From NCBI GenBank assembly GCA_941918925.1, contig OW799233.1, positions 128,612,833 through 128,676,832 on the forward strand: a stretch of DNA of 64,000 nt, read 5' to 3'. The number at the start of each line of letters is the position of its first letter. The stretch's first letter is position 1. Shown here piece after piece: positions 24,416 through 36,367 of this stretch. Under the pieces are notes generated by a model, which saw only the letters and a list, made by a program, of their open reading frames with translations, was not told the origin of the DNA and searched no databases. A program made the translations under genes and the position numbers. Origin of the DNA: Phyto melanocephala (Eukaryota; Arthropoda; Insecta; Diptera; Rhinophoridae).

Positions 24416-25400
24416 CACAGAAAAAAATAAAAACGAATTTCAATTAAAAAATTCGCGATATCAATTAAAAACTTATTTAATTTTTCACTAGTAAACCAAT
24501 TTGCTGTCCTAATTAAACTTTTAATATTAAATTAATTAAAAGTATTTTTAATTAAATACTTAATAGCAGTAATGAAAAGATTAATTGAAAACTTTTTAAG
24601 TCTTCAGTTAAATTATTCGTTAAGGCAATTCTATATTTTATTTAGAAAATAACATTTATTTGATTAAATTATTAATCAAATTTTAGTTCAGAAAATAATT
24701 AAAAATTTAATATATTTAATAAAATATCGAATTGTAATTACCAAAATTTTTATTAAACTATTAATTATTTGGAAATAAAAATATTTTTTATATTTATGTT
24801 TTTTAAATAAGTATATTTATTGTACTTTTTTTTTATTAATAAAATTCATAATAATAAAATAGGTGATATAAAAAATATAATACGATAAATACAACAAGTT
24901 TATCATATATTTTGCAAACAAATTATTTTGTGGTAATTTTTAAAATTTTATGTTTTAAAGCAGAATTCTTTGTAAATTTTTTTTTGGTCGGTAGATCATA
25001 GAACAAACACTGGACAAAATTATAAAATACATACTTCGGATTCTTGTGGAAATTCAAGATTGAAGGCAAAGAATATTTTAAACAAGTTGTCAATTGCGTC
25101 CTATTTTCCTATTTCGTTTGCTTTTAATCTTACCAAAAAATAGTTATTTTTTTATATTTTTGGCATACACAACTTAAAACGTGTTGCATACTGACAAAAT
25201 GTAAAGTAAAAAGAAGCGTAAATTAATTCTACTTTTTTTTTTTATTTCTACTTTTTTTATACATAAGCATCATTGAGAGAGGTAATGATTTTTAAACAAT
25301 TAAAATTTTAATTAGTTGAATTAAACTATTAATAAAAACTTATATTTTATTCCAAGTAATACGTTAATTAAAAAAAACATTGTCAATAATTTTTTCTGTG
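24416..25400. mobile_element. AT-rich element with CACAGAAAAAA ends
   Basis: The left end CACAGAAAAAAATAA (24416) and right end ATAATTTTTTCTGTG (to 25400) are inverted and flanked by TA on each side. The 985-bp interior is extremely AT-rich and rich in AATTAA words, with no ORF. It fits a long MITE with TA target duplication. The repeat is only about 12-15 bp in AT-rich DNA, so chance is not excluded. Confidence 0.45.
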
Positions 25401-25659
25401 TACTTACCATCTTGTTAAAAAATTATGTGATATAATGCAACTGTATACTTGAAAATTGCTTTAGTGACATCTTAAGCTAAAGACAAATATTAAAAAAAAC
25501 TTCTGGTTTTGATTGCAAAAATAATACAGGAAAAACAGATGTTGGTGAATTTCGTACTAACTGAATGATATATGAGAGACGTGAAATCAATTAGAACAAA
25601 TAATTCTAAGTTTTAATTTTCAATATGATAGTGAGTTATAGTTGGTATTTACACAAAAC

Positions 25660-26185
25660 ACCAGTATTTCTCAGTGCCGATGATGAAACCGAAAATGCAT
25701 TCCACTCAGCTAGTATCTGATACAAATTTATCTTTTTTACAAAAATGAATTATTAAAAGAAAATATGTGAATTTTAATAAATTATCTGCAATTAAAAAAA
25801 TATCTGTTGATTTAACGATTTTCTTCGTTAAGCGTTTACTATATTTTTTTCGTTATTATTACCTACGACTTTTGGTTCAGTGTATATAACGTTTATAAAG
25901 TTTGAATTACATTGTAATTGTTTTTGACTTTGGAATATCTTATTTAAATTTTTTTATATATATTTTTGAAAATTTAATTTTTATTTTATCAAACTTTTCT
26001 GTTTAAACTAATATTCAAATTTTAATCAGGCTCGAGTTCATATTAACATTCTTATTGTTACAAAGAATTTTTTTATTTGTGATAAATGAAAGAATAATCT
26101 GAAAAATTATATTTTTACCGACAACTAGCCGAGTGGAATGCATTTTCGAAACCAGCTACGATTTCATCATCAGCACTCTTTGATC
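25660..26185. repeat. Inverted pair: 'aaaatgcattccactcggct' segments
   Basis: 25670-25715 ('gccgatgatgaaacc', 'aaaatgcattccactcag') recurs inverted at 26125-26180 ('gagtggaatgcattttcg', 'tttcatcatcagcac'). A third, plus-oriented relative is at 36207-36255 ('agtggaaagctttttcg', 'tttcatcatcagcactctt'). This is a small dispersed family. Its relation to the 77-bp palindrome that partly encloses it is unclear. Confidence 0.6.
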
Positions 26186-26346
26186 GGTGGGTGCATGTTG
26201 GTTGTAAATATCATCTATTTAACTCACGGGACTTAAGTTAATTGAATTCGGTAACTACACAAATTATTATTATCACAAATAAAAAAATTCTTTGTAACAA
26301 TAAGAATGTTAATATGAACTCGAGCCTGATTAAAATTTGAATATTA
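26009..26346. repeat. Perfect 77-bp inverted repeat (long hairpin)
   Basis: 26009-26085 (containing 'caggctcgagttcatattaa') is the exact reverse complement of 26270-26346, with a 184-nt spacer. All 77 positions match on my reading. It lies in the Ace intron between the two identified exons, so the pre-mRNA would carry a perfect 77-bp stem. The perfect identity among decayed repeats implies a recent event or gene conversion. No target duplication was identified. Confidence 0.9.
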
Positions 26347-27436
26347 TTTTTGAAAAGATTTAAACAAAGGTACCATTTTTATGAAAATGTGAACGTCGAA
26401 AAAAAAGGAACAAAAAAATTTTTACAACCAAAATTCGCTTTAAAAGTTACCAAATGAGAAAAAAAATAACCAAATTTAATTATGTAGTATTTTTATTAAA
26501 GAATATTTAAAATGCATACATATTTATAATGTAACGCATGTGATTTGAATACAATTATAATTATAAAAAAAATAATAACAAAACAAATATAATTCTTTTA
26601 CTTACATATGTATGTATGTATGTATGCATGTATATATGTAATAAGTTAACGCTTGTACATGTATGTATGTATATAAAAAATAACAGTTTTTTTAAGTTCT
26701 TTATTGAGCTCAATTTACCGTACTAAAAATAACATTTAAATTGAACAATATATACTTAATTGTTTCACTTATTGTCCAAAACTCGAAATACAACTCTTTA
26801 GAAGAATGTTCAGTGAGAAGAATGGAGTAATGGAGTAAAATAAATTGAGTATGTGTGAACACTTATTTTAATTGCTCAATCAACACTAAATTGAAACAAT
26901 TAAAAATATATGTATGAACAGGGTATAATAGTTTGAGACAATAGATTTACTTATTAAAAATTCTTGACTTGCAAGCAATAGTTCAATGCTCATTTATAAG
27001 GTATATGCCAGTTGGAAGCTGATTAATTTCTCGTTTAACTTTCCGTTTTATTGTTGAATTTTGTTTTTCTTCACATGTTTAGTTTTTGTATTTGACAGCC
27101 GAACAGTATTTTTACATAAACAACAACTTAAGTGCATATTCTTCATAAAAATTAACTGTGTAAAATCTTTTAATTGAATGTTGCCTGTAGTACAGAGTTG
27201 CTATCATTTAGTAAAATAATATCATTTAATAAATTAATATTTTAATACTTATTTACATTTTCTTAATATAAAAAGATCCAATAAATAAATTATGAGTTAA
27301 TAAAAAAAAAAAAAATTGTAAAATTAAAAGCTGATGACAGTATTGTAAAAGAAAAGTATTGAGTAGCAATCAAGGCAAATTCATAATAGGTGGCTGCACT
27401 AGCGATTTTAGTCACAGCTGTTTTATCTTCAAATGC
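26347..27436. other. AT-rich intron
   Basis: It holds a (TATG)n-type microsatellite at about 26606-26680. 'aaataaccaaa' recurs near 26467 and again at 27638-27710. No gene. Confidence 0.45.
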
Positions 27437-27547
27437 CCAGGGTATCAATTCTCGTTCTATGAAACTATGTGGCGTTCTATGAAACTATGTTGCTATACAA
27501 ACATTTTTTCATTTCATAGTTTTACAGAACGTGAATTGAGCCTCTGG
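27437..27547. mobile_element. Short MITE, CCAGG-TTCAATTC ends (copy A)
   Basis: The left arm CCAGGGTATCAATTCTCGTT with 'ctatgaaactatg' and the right arm 'catagttttacagaacgtga'-ATTGAGCCTCTGG form imperfect inverted repeats of about 35 bp. A 19-bp piece (ttctatgaaactatgt.gc) is duplicated in the left half. A relative lies at 53269-53406. Confidence 0.65.
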
Positions 27548-27550
27548 TAG

Positions 27551-28263
<713 letters not shown>

Positions 28264-30345
28264 AAGTTTAACTTTGAACCATAATCACTGTTAAAGCTTG
28301 AAGAAAATTTAAATTTTTAAAAATAATTTTCAAGCCGTTATATGTACATACATATATGCATTCGAATAAATATACATTAAATTTTTCCTTTGCGTATGGT
28401 TTTTTTATTTATAATTTGAAAACGATTATGGCAACCAAAAATTATTATTTATTGTCGTTTTTATTTGTTGTTGATGTTGTGTTAATATATCAATTTTATA
28501 ATTTTGTAGAGGTGTAGTTGTATCAATTATTTATTTGTATATGTGAAATATATTATTGTAAAATTAGTTTTTATAGATTTTTATCTTTTCAGAATTAAAA
28601 TCAGTTGCAAATAATAAAAAAAAACTTTTAAATATTTTGGTTGCAACTATAGACTAAAAATATACCTATTCTTTAACTAAAAATTATTTATTATTTTGTG
28701 ATAAGAGAAGGGTTTTCTATAGAAATTAAATTTATTATCTAGGCATTAGTAAAGTGCTAAAAAGTGATTTATTTTCTAATTCATAGAGACTTAAATTTTA
28801 CAAAAAAAAAAAACTCTTTTCCAACAAAACAACAAACTAAGCCACTACATACTCGTGCCTGTTCTGTATTCTGAGTGGTATTAAATTGTTTGGAACTGTC
28901 AGATTATTTTTAATACTTTGGCAAGTCGGGAAAATGTAATTTAGTTTGAAATACAGAACAAACACAACACTGTTTTATTTGAACGTTGGAGAAAATAAAA
29001 AGGAGAAAATATGCTTTCAAAATATTGTTTTTAAAAGAACAACATTTCCTTTGACAAAATACTGCAGAAATATCAAATATGTAGAACATTATTGTACATT
29101 ATTTTCAATAAATCATTTTTTCAATAAATCGCAAAGGAAGACAAATAATAAAATAACAAATCAAAACCTTGATATTAACAGTGTAAATGTAAAAACAAGT
29201 AAAAAAAAATATGGCCCATGGTAACTTACGTTTTTCGACTTCATACCAAATGGCCTTACCCTAATGCTCATTTCTATAAGTGTAAAAACTGTAAATGTCT
29301 CGTAAATATTTAAAGAATATTTGCTGATATAACAGAGCAGAATAATAATTTGGAAAATCCATCTGTTTTATGGTAATTCCAAAAACAATTCGCATTAAAC
29401 GAAATTAAAAATTCAATAAATCAAAATTAAACTCTTTTTATTTTTGTTGTTTCAAAGTCTACTTAATTGAATAAAATATAATTTATGACTTAAGAAGCAT
29501 CACCTTATTTTGTTAAAACCTAGTTTGAGTATTATACAGTTTCTGTTAGTATTTTTTGTCAATTAAACTGTTTAAATTTGACTTAGCTGAGTCAAACAAG
29601 TTTTAGATCATTTTAACTTTCTAAAAACAAAAATGCATTTTTCAATTGTATTTCTTTGTTGTCGCAATTCACGTTGTTAGTGAAACGTCGAATACAACTA
29701 GGGATGTCGGACAACTATATACAAATTAGATAAATATTAAAAATCTGTTTATTTATTAAATAGGTTAATAGCAGCTTATTATATGTATGGCAAAGATCAG
29801 AAATAAATTGTTTAGACATTTAAAGCACTATAAAGAAAATCCACCTAAATTCCAGACAAATGTTATTTGGTAACGTGACTTAAACAACATTTTTAACTTT
29901 TTTTAAATTTTTCACACCTAAATAATTTGTATAAATAAAAATTCAATGTCGTTATTTATAACTTAAGAATGGCTGCACCAATTTCGCTGATTTGGTTTAT
30001 TAAATTTTCATCAAAACTCATCTTAGGCTTTTAAAGAAAGAAAATTGATCACTCCCACACTTCTTAATTTATGTAAAATCGTACAATGGCTAAAATTATT
30101 AATTTATTTTTTTTTTCATAATCTGTGAGGCTCACGGAAATTTTTTCTTAAAATTTTAAGTGGGCGTGGCAATTCTCATACAAAATAAACAGTTTTTGAC
30201 ACATACCCAGAGTACTGCATTAACATAAATATTTAACATTTGTGTTCGTGAGCTTAAAAAGATCTGTAAAAAAAAGATCTTAAATTAAAAGAAAACATTA
30301 TTTGAGATATATAGAAAATTTTTATATAATATTACGAGGTGTGTT
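28264..30345. other. Downstream Ace sequence, AT-rich, no other gene
   Basis: AATAAA at 28365-28370 could serve a short 3' UTR. Another acceptor-like site, TTATCTTTTCAG at 28592, would open a 21-codon lysine-rich tail without hydrophobic character. The 92-codon ORF at 28946-29224 is low-complexity. No repeat family was recognised. Confidence 0.4.
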
Positions 30346-31350
30346 TTACTTGTATTTTATTTTTCTTTATCCAACCGAAAACCAATAGGATCGGAGCGGG
30401 GGTAGTGATATCCCCCATCAATATATTGTATAAGATATTTCAGGAACTTTAAATGTTAGATTTTTTAAGCCTGGTATTAAACATTTTACAATGCATTACT
30501 TTGTGTGCTTTACTTTAATTATACCCTTCACCTGTGATGCACAACAGTATATATAGCTTTGTGATTCCGTTTGTTATTTCTACAATTTTCATTTCCGACC
30601 CCATAAAGTATATATTTTTTGAAAGCTTATAAATAAAGGAGTCGATTAAGCACTGACCGTCTGTCCGTGAGTTGGTTGAAATCAACATCTAGAAGCAACT
30701 ATATGCTCCTCAAATATGAGTATGGTATCAGTCTTTTGGAAATATCCGGCAATGAATCGCTATTGAAATTCAGCACAATCGCCTCATAACTTTCTGAGAT
30801 ATAAGCAAAAAACCACGACCACCTCGTTTTTTTTCACAATTACAACAACAACATGCATAGAGAGTAAACGTGGCTTCGAATCCCAGCTAACCCAAAAAAA
30901 AAATTTTATATTATTTTTTTATATAATATATTTTTTATATTTTTTTTATATTTTTTTTTATTTTTTAAAATTTAAAATTTTTTTTTTTGTTTTTTTTTTT
31001 TTTTGTTTTTAATACAATTTTTCTTTAATTATTTTTTTTTTAAACACATACGTAAACTCATTTTATAATTTTGCAGTGGGATGTTTTGATATACTTACAT
31101 ATGTATGTTTTTTATTTCATATGAGATGAACGGTGATACAAACAATTGTTATTGCATGACTAGACGTTGTGAAGGGTATATAAGATTCGGCACGGCCGAA
31201 TATATCACTCTTATTTGTTTCATTTGTCTTTATACAGCCTAAAACCGATACGATGGGAGCAGAAGTAGTGATGACCCCCATACAAAAATCTCATTGCAGG
31301 AGATATTACAGCAACTTTAAATATTTAAGTTTTTAATCCTGGTATTAGTA
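30346..31350 (+). repeat. Two ~130-bp direct repeats flanking a TATACCC element
   Basis: 30355-30480 and 31225-31345 share 'aaaaccgata.gat.ggagc', 'gtagtgat', 'cccccat', 'caactttaaat' and 'cctggtatta', in direct orientation about 865 bp apart. The TATACCC element at 30520-31220 lies between them. They are diverged, so this is an old tandem unit or the flanks of a larger composite repeat. Confidence 0.6.
30520..31220 (+). repeat. TATACCC-family element, most complete simple copy
   Basis: It starts TATACCCTTCACCTGTG and has the inverted word GTTGTGAAGGGTATATA at 31167-31183. It then ends in the palindrome TTCGGCACGGCCGAA at 31186-31200 and 'cactcttatttgttt'. Inside are 'gaccccataaagtatata', 'gtctgtccg', 'gttggttgaaatcaac', 'gcaaaaaaccacgacc', 'acaacaacaacatgcat' and a long T-rich tract (30900-31050). 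No ORF is conserved between copies. The family is widespread in the window and in higher flies; its class is not clear to me. Confidence 0.75.
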
Positions 31351-32503
31351 ATTTTATTAATTTATTCAAATAATTAGAGAGAACCAAATAAGGGGATGCG
31401 TCATATTCATACAAAGAAAACATATTTAATGGCATATCTTCAGAACTATAATTGCTACAGGCTTTAAATTCTGTGTAATTGACTGCGATATCAGTTTACT
31501 TTTACGGACGCAAAATCGTTGGGATCAAAGTAGGGGACACAAAAAAATCATGTCATTTTCGAAAAACTGTATTCCTTTTTTGGTTTCAACTTAATACGAG
31601 GTAGTTTTGATAAAAATATCCTAATTATAACCAAATATGGTAATGAGACAAAAAGGTGAAGTTATGTCTTTAGATGGATGAAATATTATTTATGACAATT
31701 ATTGCATAAATAACAAATGGTGGCAGATAATAACTAAATCTATCTTCTAATGGATTCAATGCAAAATCTTAATTAATGAATCAAAGCGGTCCGGATTGTG
31801 CTAGTATTTAATTGCAACACGTTTTCAAAAAAGCTCATCAAAATTTTTTGTAAATGGTCCACAATTGGTTTTAATTGACATTTAGGGTTTGCACTCAGAA
31901 ATTATCTCAATACTTATCAAACTATTAAAAATTAATCTTAACTTTGGTTGACCAATGCCGAAATTCAAATAAAATTTTCAGAACAAATATTTTTTCTATT
32001 CATTACGTGTATGCTGAACATTGGGGGGGCTTCAAAAAGATAATTTCAACATACGAACGTTGAACGGATTACGCTCAAGGTACCAAATACATATTGTACA
32101 AAGCAATTGCAAAGCAATATGTATGTATATACCCTTTGGATCTCTGTCAAAGGGTATAGAAATAAAATGCTTTAAAGAAACATTGTCGTCTAAGGCTGAT
32201 CTTAGAAAGCGAACTTAAAGCGAAACTATAATACGCTACACTTTCAACAGACTTAGGCAAACTAATGATGTTTGGACTTGGCCATCTTTAATTTTACTAC
32301 TTGTTTTGTTTGCTTGTTTCTCATAGTAGTTAACAACGCGTGAACTTTCAAGTTTTTACAAGACCACATCACTTGCCATATCTGGTATCTCTTAAAGACA
32401 GTCTAAGATTAATACTAGATCAGGGATGTGCAACCTATACCACAACTTCGTTAATTCAAATCTCACACATTCTTATGCTCTTTCATTAAAGCCTGTAGTA
32501 CAT
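31351..32503. other. AT-rich intron, no gene
   Basis: Nothing supported was found. The 65-codon ORF at 32021-32218 spans a degenerate 'accctttggatctctgtcaa' repeat end, not a gene. Confidence 0.4.
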
Positions 32504-32732
32504 GAAATGTTAAAAGCCACATACGCTTGTGGCTGTGACGTAATTTTGACGTCATCATTAAGCATAAATGCGTCCACATTTGTTTTGCTTGCATTTTTTG
32601 GACTTAAATACATTTCGTGTAAAAACAAAATCTTACCGCATGTAGCCTCAACGACTATTTTAAAAAATGTAACCAAAGTGCTGAACATTTTAGTGACGTC
32701 AAATCCACATGTGCATGTGGCTTTTTAAATTT
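32504..32732. mobile_element. 229-bp MITE with GCCACATGY palindromes (copy 1)
   Basis: Inverted ends are GAAATGTTAAAAGCCACATA (left) and, from the right on the minus strand, GAAATTTAAAAAGCCACATG. Each is followed by its own short palindrome (CACATACGCTTGTGG, CACATGTGCATGTGG) and a TGACGTCA-like word. A diverged relative on the minus strand lies at 58440-58535. The ORFs of 71 and 100 codons on opposite strands are chance. Confidence 0.7.
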
Positions 32733-33004
32733 CGTGACGACGAATAAACATGTGCACGATTTTATGCATTTTTATTTGTATTCTTGTTTACCTTTAAATT
32801 TTGTTAATTTTTTACTCAAAAAAATTTTCTGGCAAAATTGAATTGAGTTCTTTAAAGTTTGCGATATAATAAAGCTTCCAGCTTAGCTTCATTATCTTTT
32901 ACCTAACGCAATTTCCAGCATTTTCGTTTTTAAGTTACGCCACTTTTGTCTCATTGCAATTTTATTTTTTCCATCTATTAGTACTAAATTTTTTTTTTTA
33001 ACTG

Positions 33005-33288
33005 CACTAGATTCACCCTGTATCCGTGAGGTATCTCAAGAGATCACTCAGTCTAATTTAAGATATCTCATAGAGGATAGCCAGTATTTGTTTATCGATG
33101 ATTCTGTGTTTCTTGGCAGCCAGAGCAGTACAATGGCAGCAAGGGTGGAAAACCCATTTCACTTTCGTCAGGTCCAGACATCTGCTGTAATGGTTGTTTA
33201 ATGAATATCTAAGTCCGCTTGCATGTTTCCATGGGTCCAATATCCAGTGACTTCTTAATACTGCAATCAATCTTGTGATGTTTTAACT
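33005..33288 (-). pseudogene. LINE C-terminal fragment (zinc-knuckle region)
   Basis: The minus strand reads NITRLIAVLRSHWILDPW, then a CCHCTALAAKKHRI segment and, after a TAA, LSDLLRYLTDTG. This is the pattern of the region after RNase H in I/R1-type LINEs: an ITxLIAVLTGHW-like block, a Cys/His knuckle, CP(A/T)L, then a conserved tail. Most cysteines of the knuckle are shifted or lost. It is a short, old fragment with neither the RNase H domain nor a clear tail. Confidence 0.6.
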
Positions 33289-33572
33289 CGAGTACATCCT
33301 TGTATCAGTTATACAACATATTTTTATGACACACTCCCAATTTATTGACAACTTTAAGCGAAAATTTCTCATAAAACAACCATAATTAAAACAAAACAAT
33401 GCTTTCTAGCAAATAACGATAAAAATAAAGTGCAATTATTACATAGAAATAGATTTTTATACACTAGTTGTGTAACTTAAATAAAACTAATTTCTAAGAA
33501 CAATAAACATCAACATCGTTGTCATAATATTTCTCGTCTTCATTTGATTTAATGAATTTATGCTCTTTCAAA

Positions 33573-33600
33573 CAAACAAACAAACAAACAAACAAACAAA
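33573..33600. repeat. (AAAC)n microsatellite
   Basis: Uninterrupted aaac/caaa units. Confidence 0.95.
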
Positions 33601-34384
33601 AATATTATTGTTATGACACCAAAACCCAAGAATGACAGAGTAAATAAAAATAAAATAATTATAAATTCCATAGAAATCAAACGACAAAATCATCGTAAAA
33701 GAAGTTCGATAAAAAAGCACTCAAGATTAAGAAGAATAATCTTTGATTTAAACCATAAAAAGTCAGTAATAAATTTTATAGAAATTTATTTAACAAATCA
33801 AGATGCTTATGGGACACACCCTATGGGAATTATGACTGTTTGTGTCTGTATTTTTTATTAGTTTTTTTTTAGAACCGTGCCAAAATGAGAAGAATTTTGA
33901 AAATATTCCATAAGTTATATTGTTGACTAAAATTAAAAAAAAAATAAAACAATTCAATATTTCACGTTAACAAAAGATAGAAAATTAGGGTTTGCTCATT
34001 AAAAATTTATATAAAATTAATGTCTTTGAGATATTTTTAATAGATTTTAATTTAAAAACTACGCCTGTATATAAATATAACTGGAATTAAGATAAACGGA
34101 AATAATTTGACGTAAACGTATACGTTGTAAAAATGCATGTGTGCAAAAAACTATTATTTAAATATTTTTGTATTAAAGAGTACAAAGTAGTTGTTTAACA
34201 TCTTCATAATCTTATCCACTAAGTATACAGATCGATTAAGAATCACCCTAAAATTAAAATAAAATATCTCTAAGTAAAATTTGTAACCAAAGTATGTACA
34301 GTCACAATTTTGATAATATTTCCCTCACTTGATTTTGCTCAATAAAAATCATTAACTAAACTTAATTCAGCAGAAACTTCATGC
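33601..34384. other. AT-rich intron, no gene
   Basis: The 82-codon ORF at 33613-33861 is basic and low-complexity. Nothing else was seen. Confidence 0.4.
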
Positions 34385-35058
34385 AATGAAAAAACATGGT
34401 TGTGGTAATAATAATCGAAGAGAAATATACTATGATTGAATAGTATGATTGTGGTTAAAACATATAATGGTTGCCATTTACCATTATTATGTTTAATTAC
34501 AGTATAACACATTAGCCATTATATGATTATAAATAATATGAGCAATTTTTGCTCGTTTAAAAGGCAAATTATTATTTTTTGTTGTTATTAATATTGATTG
34601 TACTCATCTTTTAAATATAATTTTTTTATATCTTTTTAAAATTCTTGTATATTTTTCTTCGCCTGTCAAACTTTTACAATTATAAAAATGTGTTCAATGA
34701 GAAGAAGAATTGTAAAAACGTATTATTTAAAAATATAACACAGCTTGATTGCTTTGTAATCATACTATTGCTTTACACACCATTTAATGATTTTTTTAAT
34801 TTTAAATTCTTTTGAATATAATATTTTATTTTGCGAAGGCAACGTACTATTTTGGTTACAATAATTTTGCAAAAAATATTATATTTAGAGGACCACCATA
34901 TCGAAGATTTTATCAAGTGTAAAATTTAAATTATACAACCCAAACAAACGCTTCGTTGTCGTGACGAAATAAATGGCAAAACAAAATAAAAATAACAAAG
35001 TATTGTTACAGAGAATATATAATGGCCATCGTGATCATGTCGTTTTTCTTTGTGTGTT
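34385..35058 (-). repeat. AT-rich dispersed element related to 58703-59150
   Basis: On the minus strand from 35050 it reads 'aaagaaaaacgacatgatca', 'cgatggccat', 'tgtaacaata', 'atttcgtcacgac'. The 58.7-kb copy has 'aaagaaaaaccatgg', 'acatgatcacgacggtcat', 'ataacaatatt', 'attttgtcacgat' in the same order. The far end (34391, 'gaaaaaacatggttgtgg') resembles the start inverted, so short inverted ends are possible. No coding capacity. Confidence 0.55.
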
Positions 35059-35770
35059 GTTGTACATATACAGGGTGGTCTAAATATCTGATCTATATTA
35101 ATTTTTTTGTATACAATTTTTAAATATCTTTCTAATTAGTGTTAAATTATGTACAAAGGAAAGTGCAAACAAACTTAAAAATGTTTAGATAAGACAGACA
35201 TCTTTAATTTTTAAGCTCAATTTATTTAAAAGTTCGACTGACTAACAAACCAGTCCTGTAAATGTAATATGTGGGAATTTCCAGTTTGTAGTCCTGAGAT
35301 ATTTTACGTTCAGCATAGTGTCCAGTTAAAGTTTGCGTCTAAAATAAGCTGAACTGTACGATATTTTCAAAGTTAATGTTTTAAAATTATGTATTATTTG
35401 ATTGTCACTCTGTAAGTGTTGCCATTCTTAAGTTCAGAATTTTTTATGATTTCTCAAAAAATATGTTTTCCTATAGAATACTTATCATCTTCCCGACAGC
35501 AGAAGTTTTCCACGCTCTAACATCCTTATCGAACACCAATACTTAAGGTTCATTTTGGAACATTTAAAGGGGCTTAGAGTTCCCTATGGCGATGTAATGT
35601 TTCGAATAGTTTGTCTTTGTTTCCGAATAGGTCATGATGACCTGGTATTCATGCCATCCTTAAACGTTTACAAATTTCTTACGAGTTAATCTCAATTTTG
35701 TGTTTTAAAATATTTTGAGACTTAACGTTTTTGTGCCTTATGGACGACTTAAGTCCTCTTATATATTTTT
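35059..35770. other. AT-rich intron, no gene
   Basis: 'tatacagggtggtctaaata' at 35068 resembles a Tc1/mariner terminus, but no partner end was found. Nothing else is supported. Confidence 0.35.
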
Positions 35771-35846
35771 TAATATTTATTTCGTTGTTGGGTTTAAGCT
35801 GGTCCACATGCATTTCATTGGTGCTTATACCAGATTGTCAGTAGAC
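35771..35846. repeat. Relative of the 93-bp hairpin element (copy 2)
   Basis: 'atttatttcgttgttgggtt'-TAAGCTGG matches the left arm of 4358-4450. The loop 'atgcatttcattggtgc' matches the other copy in reverse complement, so the loop is inverted between copies. The right arm is largely lost. Confidence 0.55.
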
Positions 35847-36206
35847 CTTCTTACCCAAATTCTTGAAAAAGTTTAAAATGTTATAAGTATAAAAAACTTC
35901 CTCAAAAACCTAACCAACATTTTTCTTTATAATTTAAGTATTTTGTTTCTCTAATCCATTAAAACCAAAAAAATATTGATAGATTAATTCGGGGCATATC
36001 CCGAATAATTCAGTAAATTATATTTTTTTTAAATATATAAATTTTTTCAAGATCCTAAATAATAATAAAATAATATTTTTTCAAACTTTTTATTCTTAAA
36101 TTTATTTTAATTCTTTTTTTCTGATTTCTAATTTTTCCATTATTAAACTTCCAGTTATATTTTTCGAACAAAATTAAATTGTCATCATTTAAGAATATTG
36201 AGAAAG

Positions 36207-36255
36207 CCAAGTGGAAAGCTTTTTCGAAACAAGCTGCAGTTTCATCATCAGCACT
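36207..36255 (+). repeat. Third member of the 'tttcatcatcagcactctt' family
   Basis: It matches 26125-26180 in the same orientation with several substitutions. Confidence 0.5.
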
Positions 36256-36367
36256 CTTTATCCTTAAACTCACGTGTAATTTGAAGCTACTATTTATGTT
36301 ACAATTTAATGAAATTAGAATTAGGGAAGCATCACATTCATTTTTAAATTTGTCTTTTTAACTTCTA

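Noticed and set aside
28592..28664. Ace terminal exon after TTATCTTTTCAG
   Set aside because: Gives a 21-residue lysine-rich tail with no cysteine and no hydrophobic segment; no reason to prefer it.
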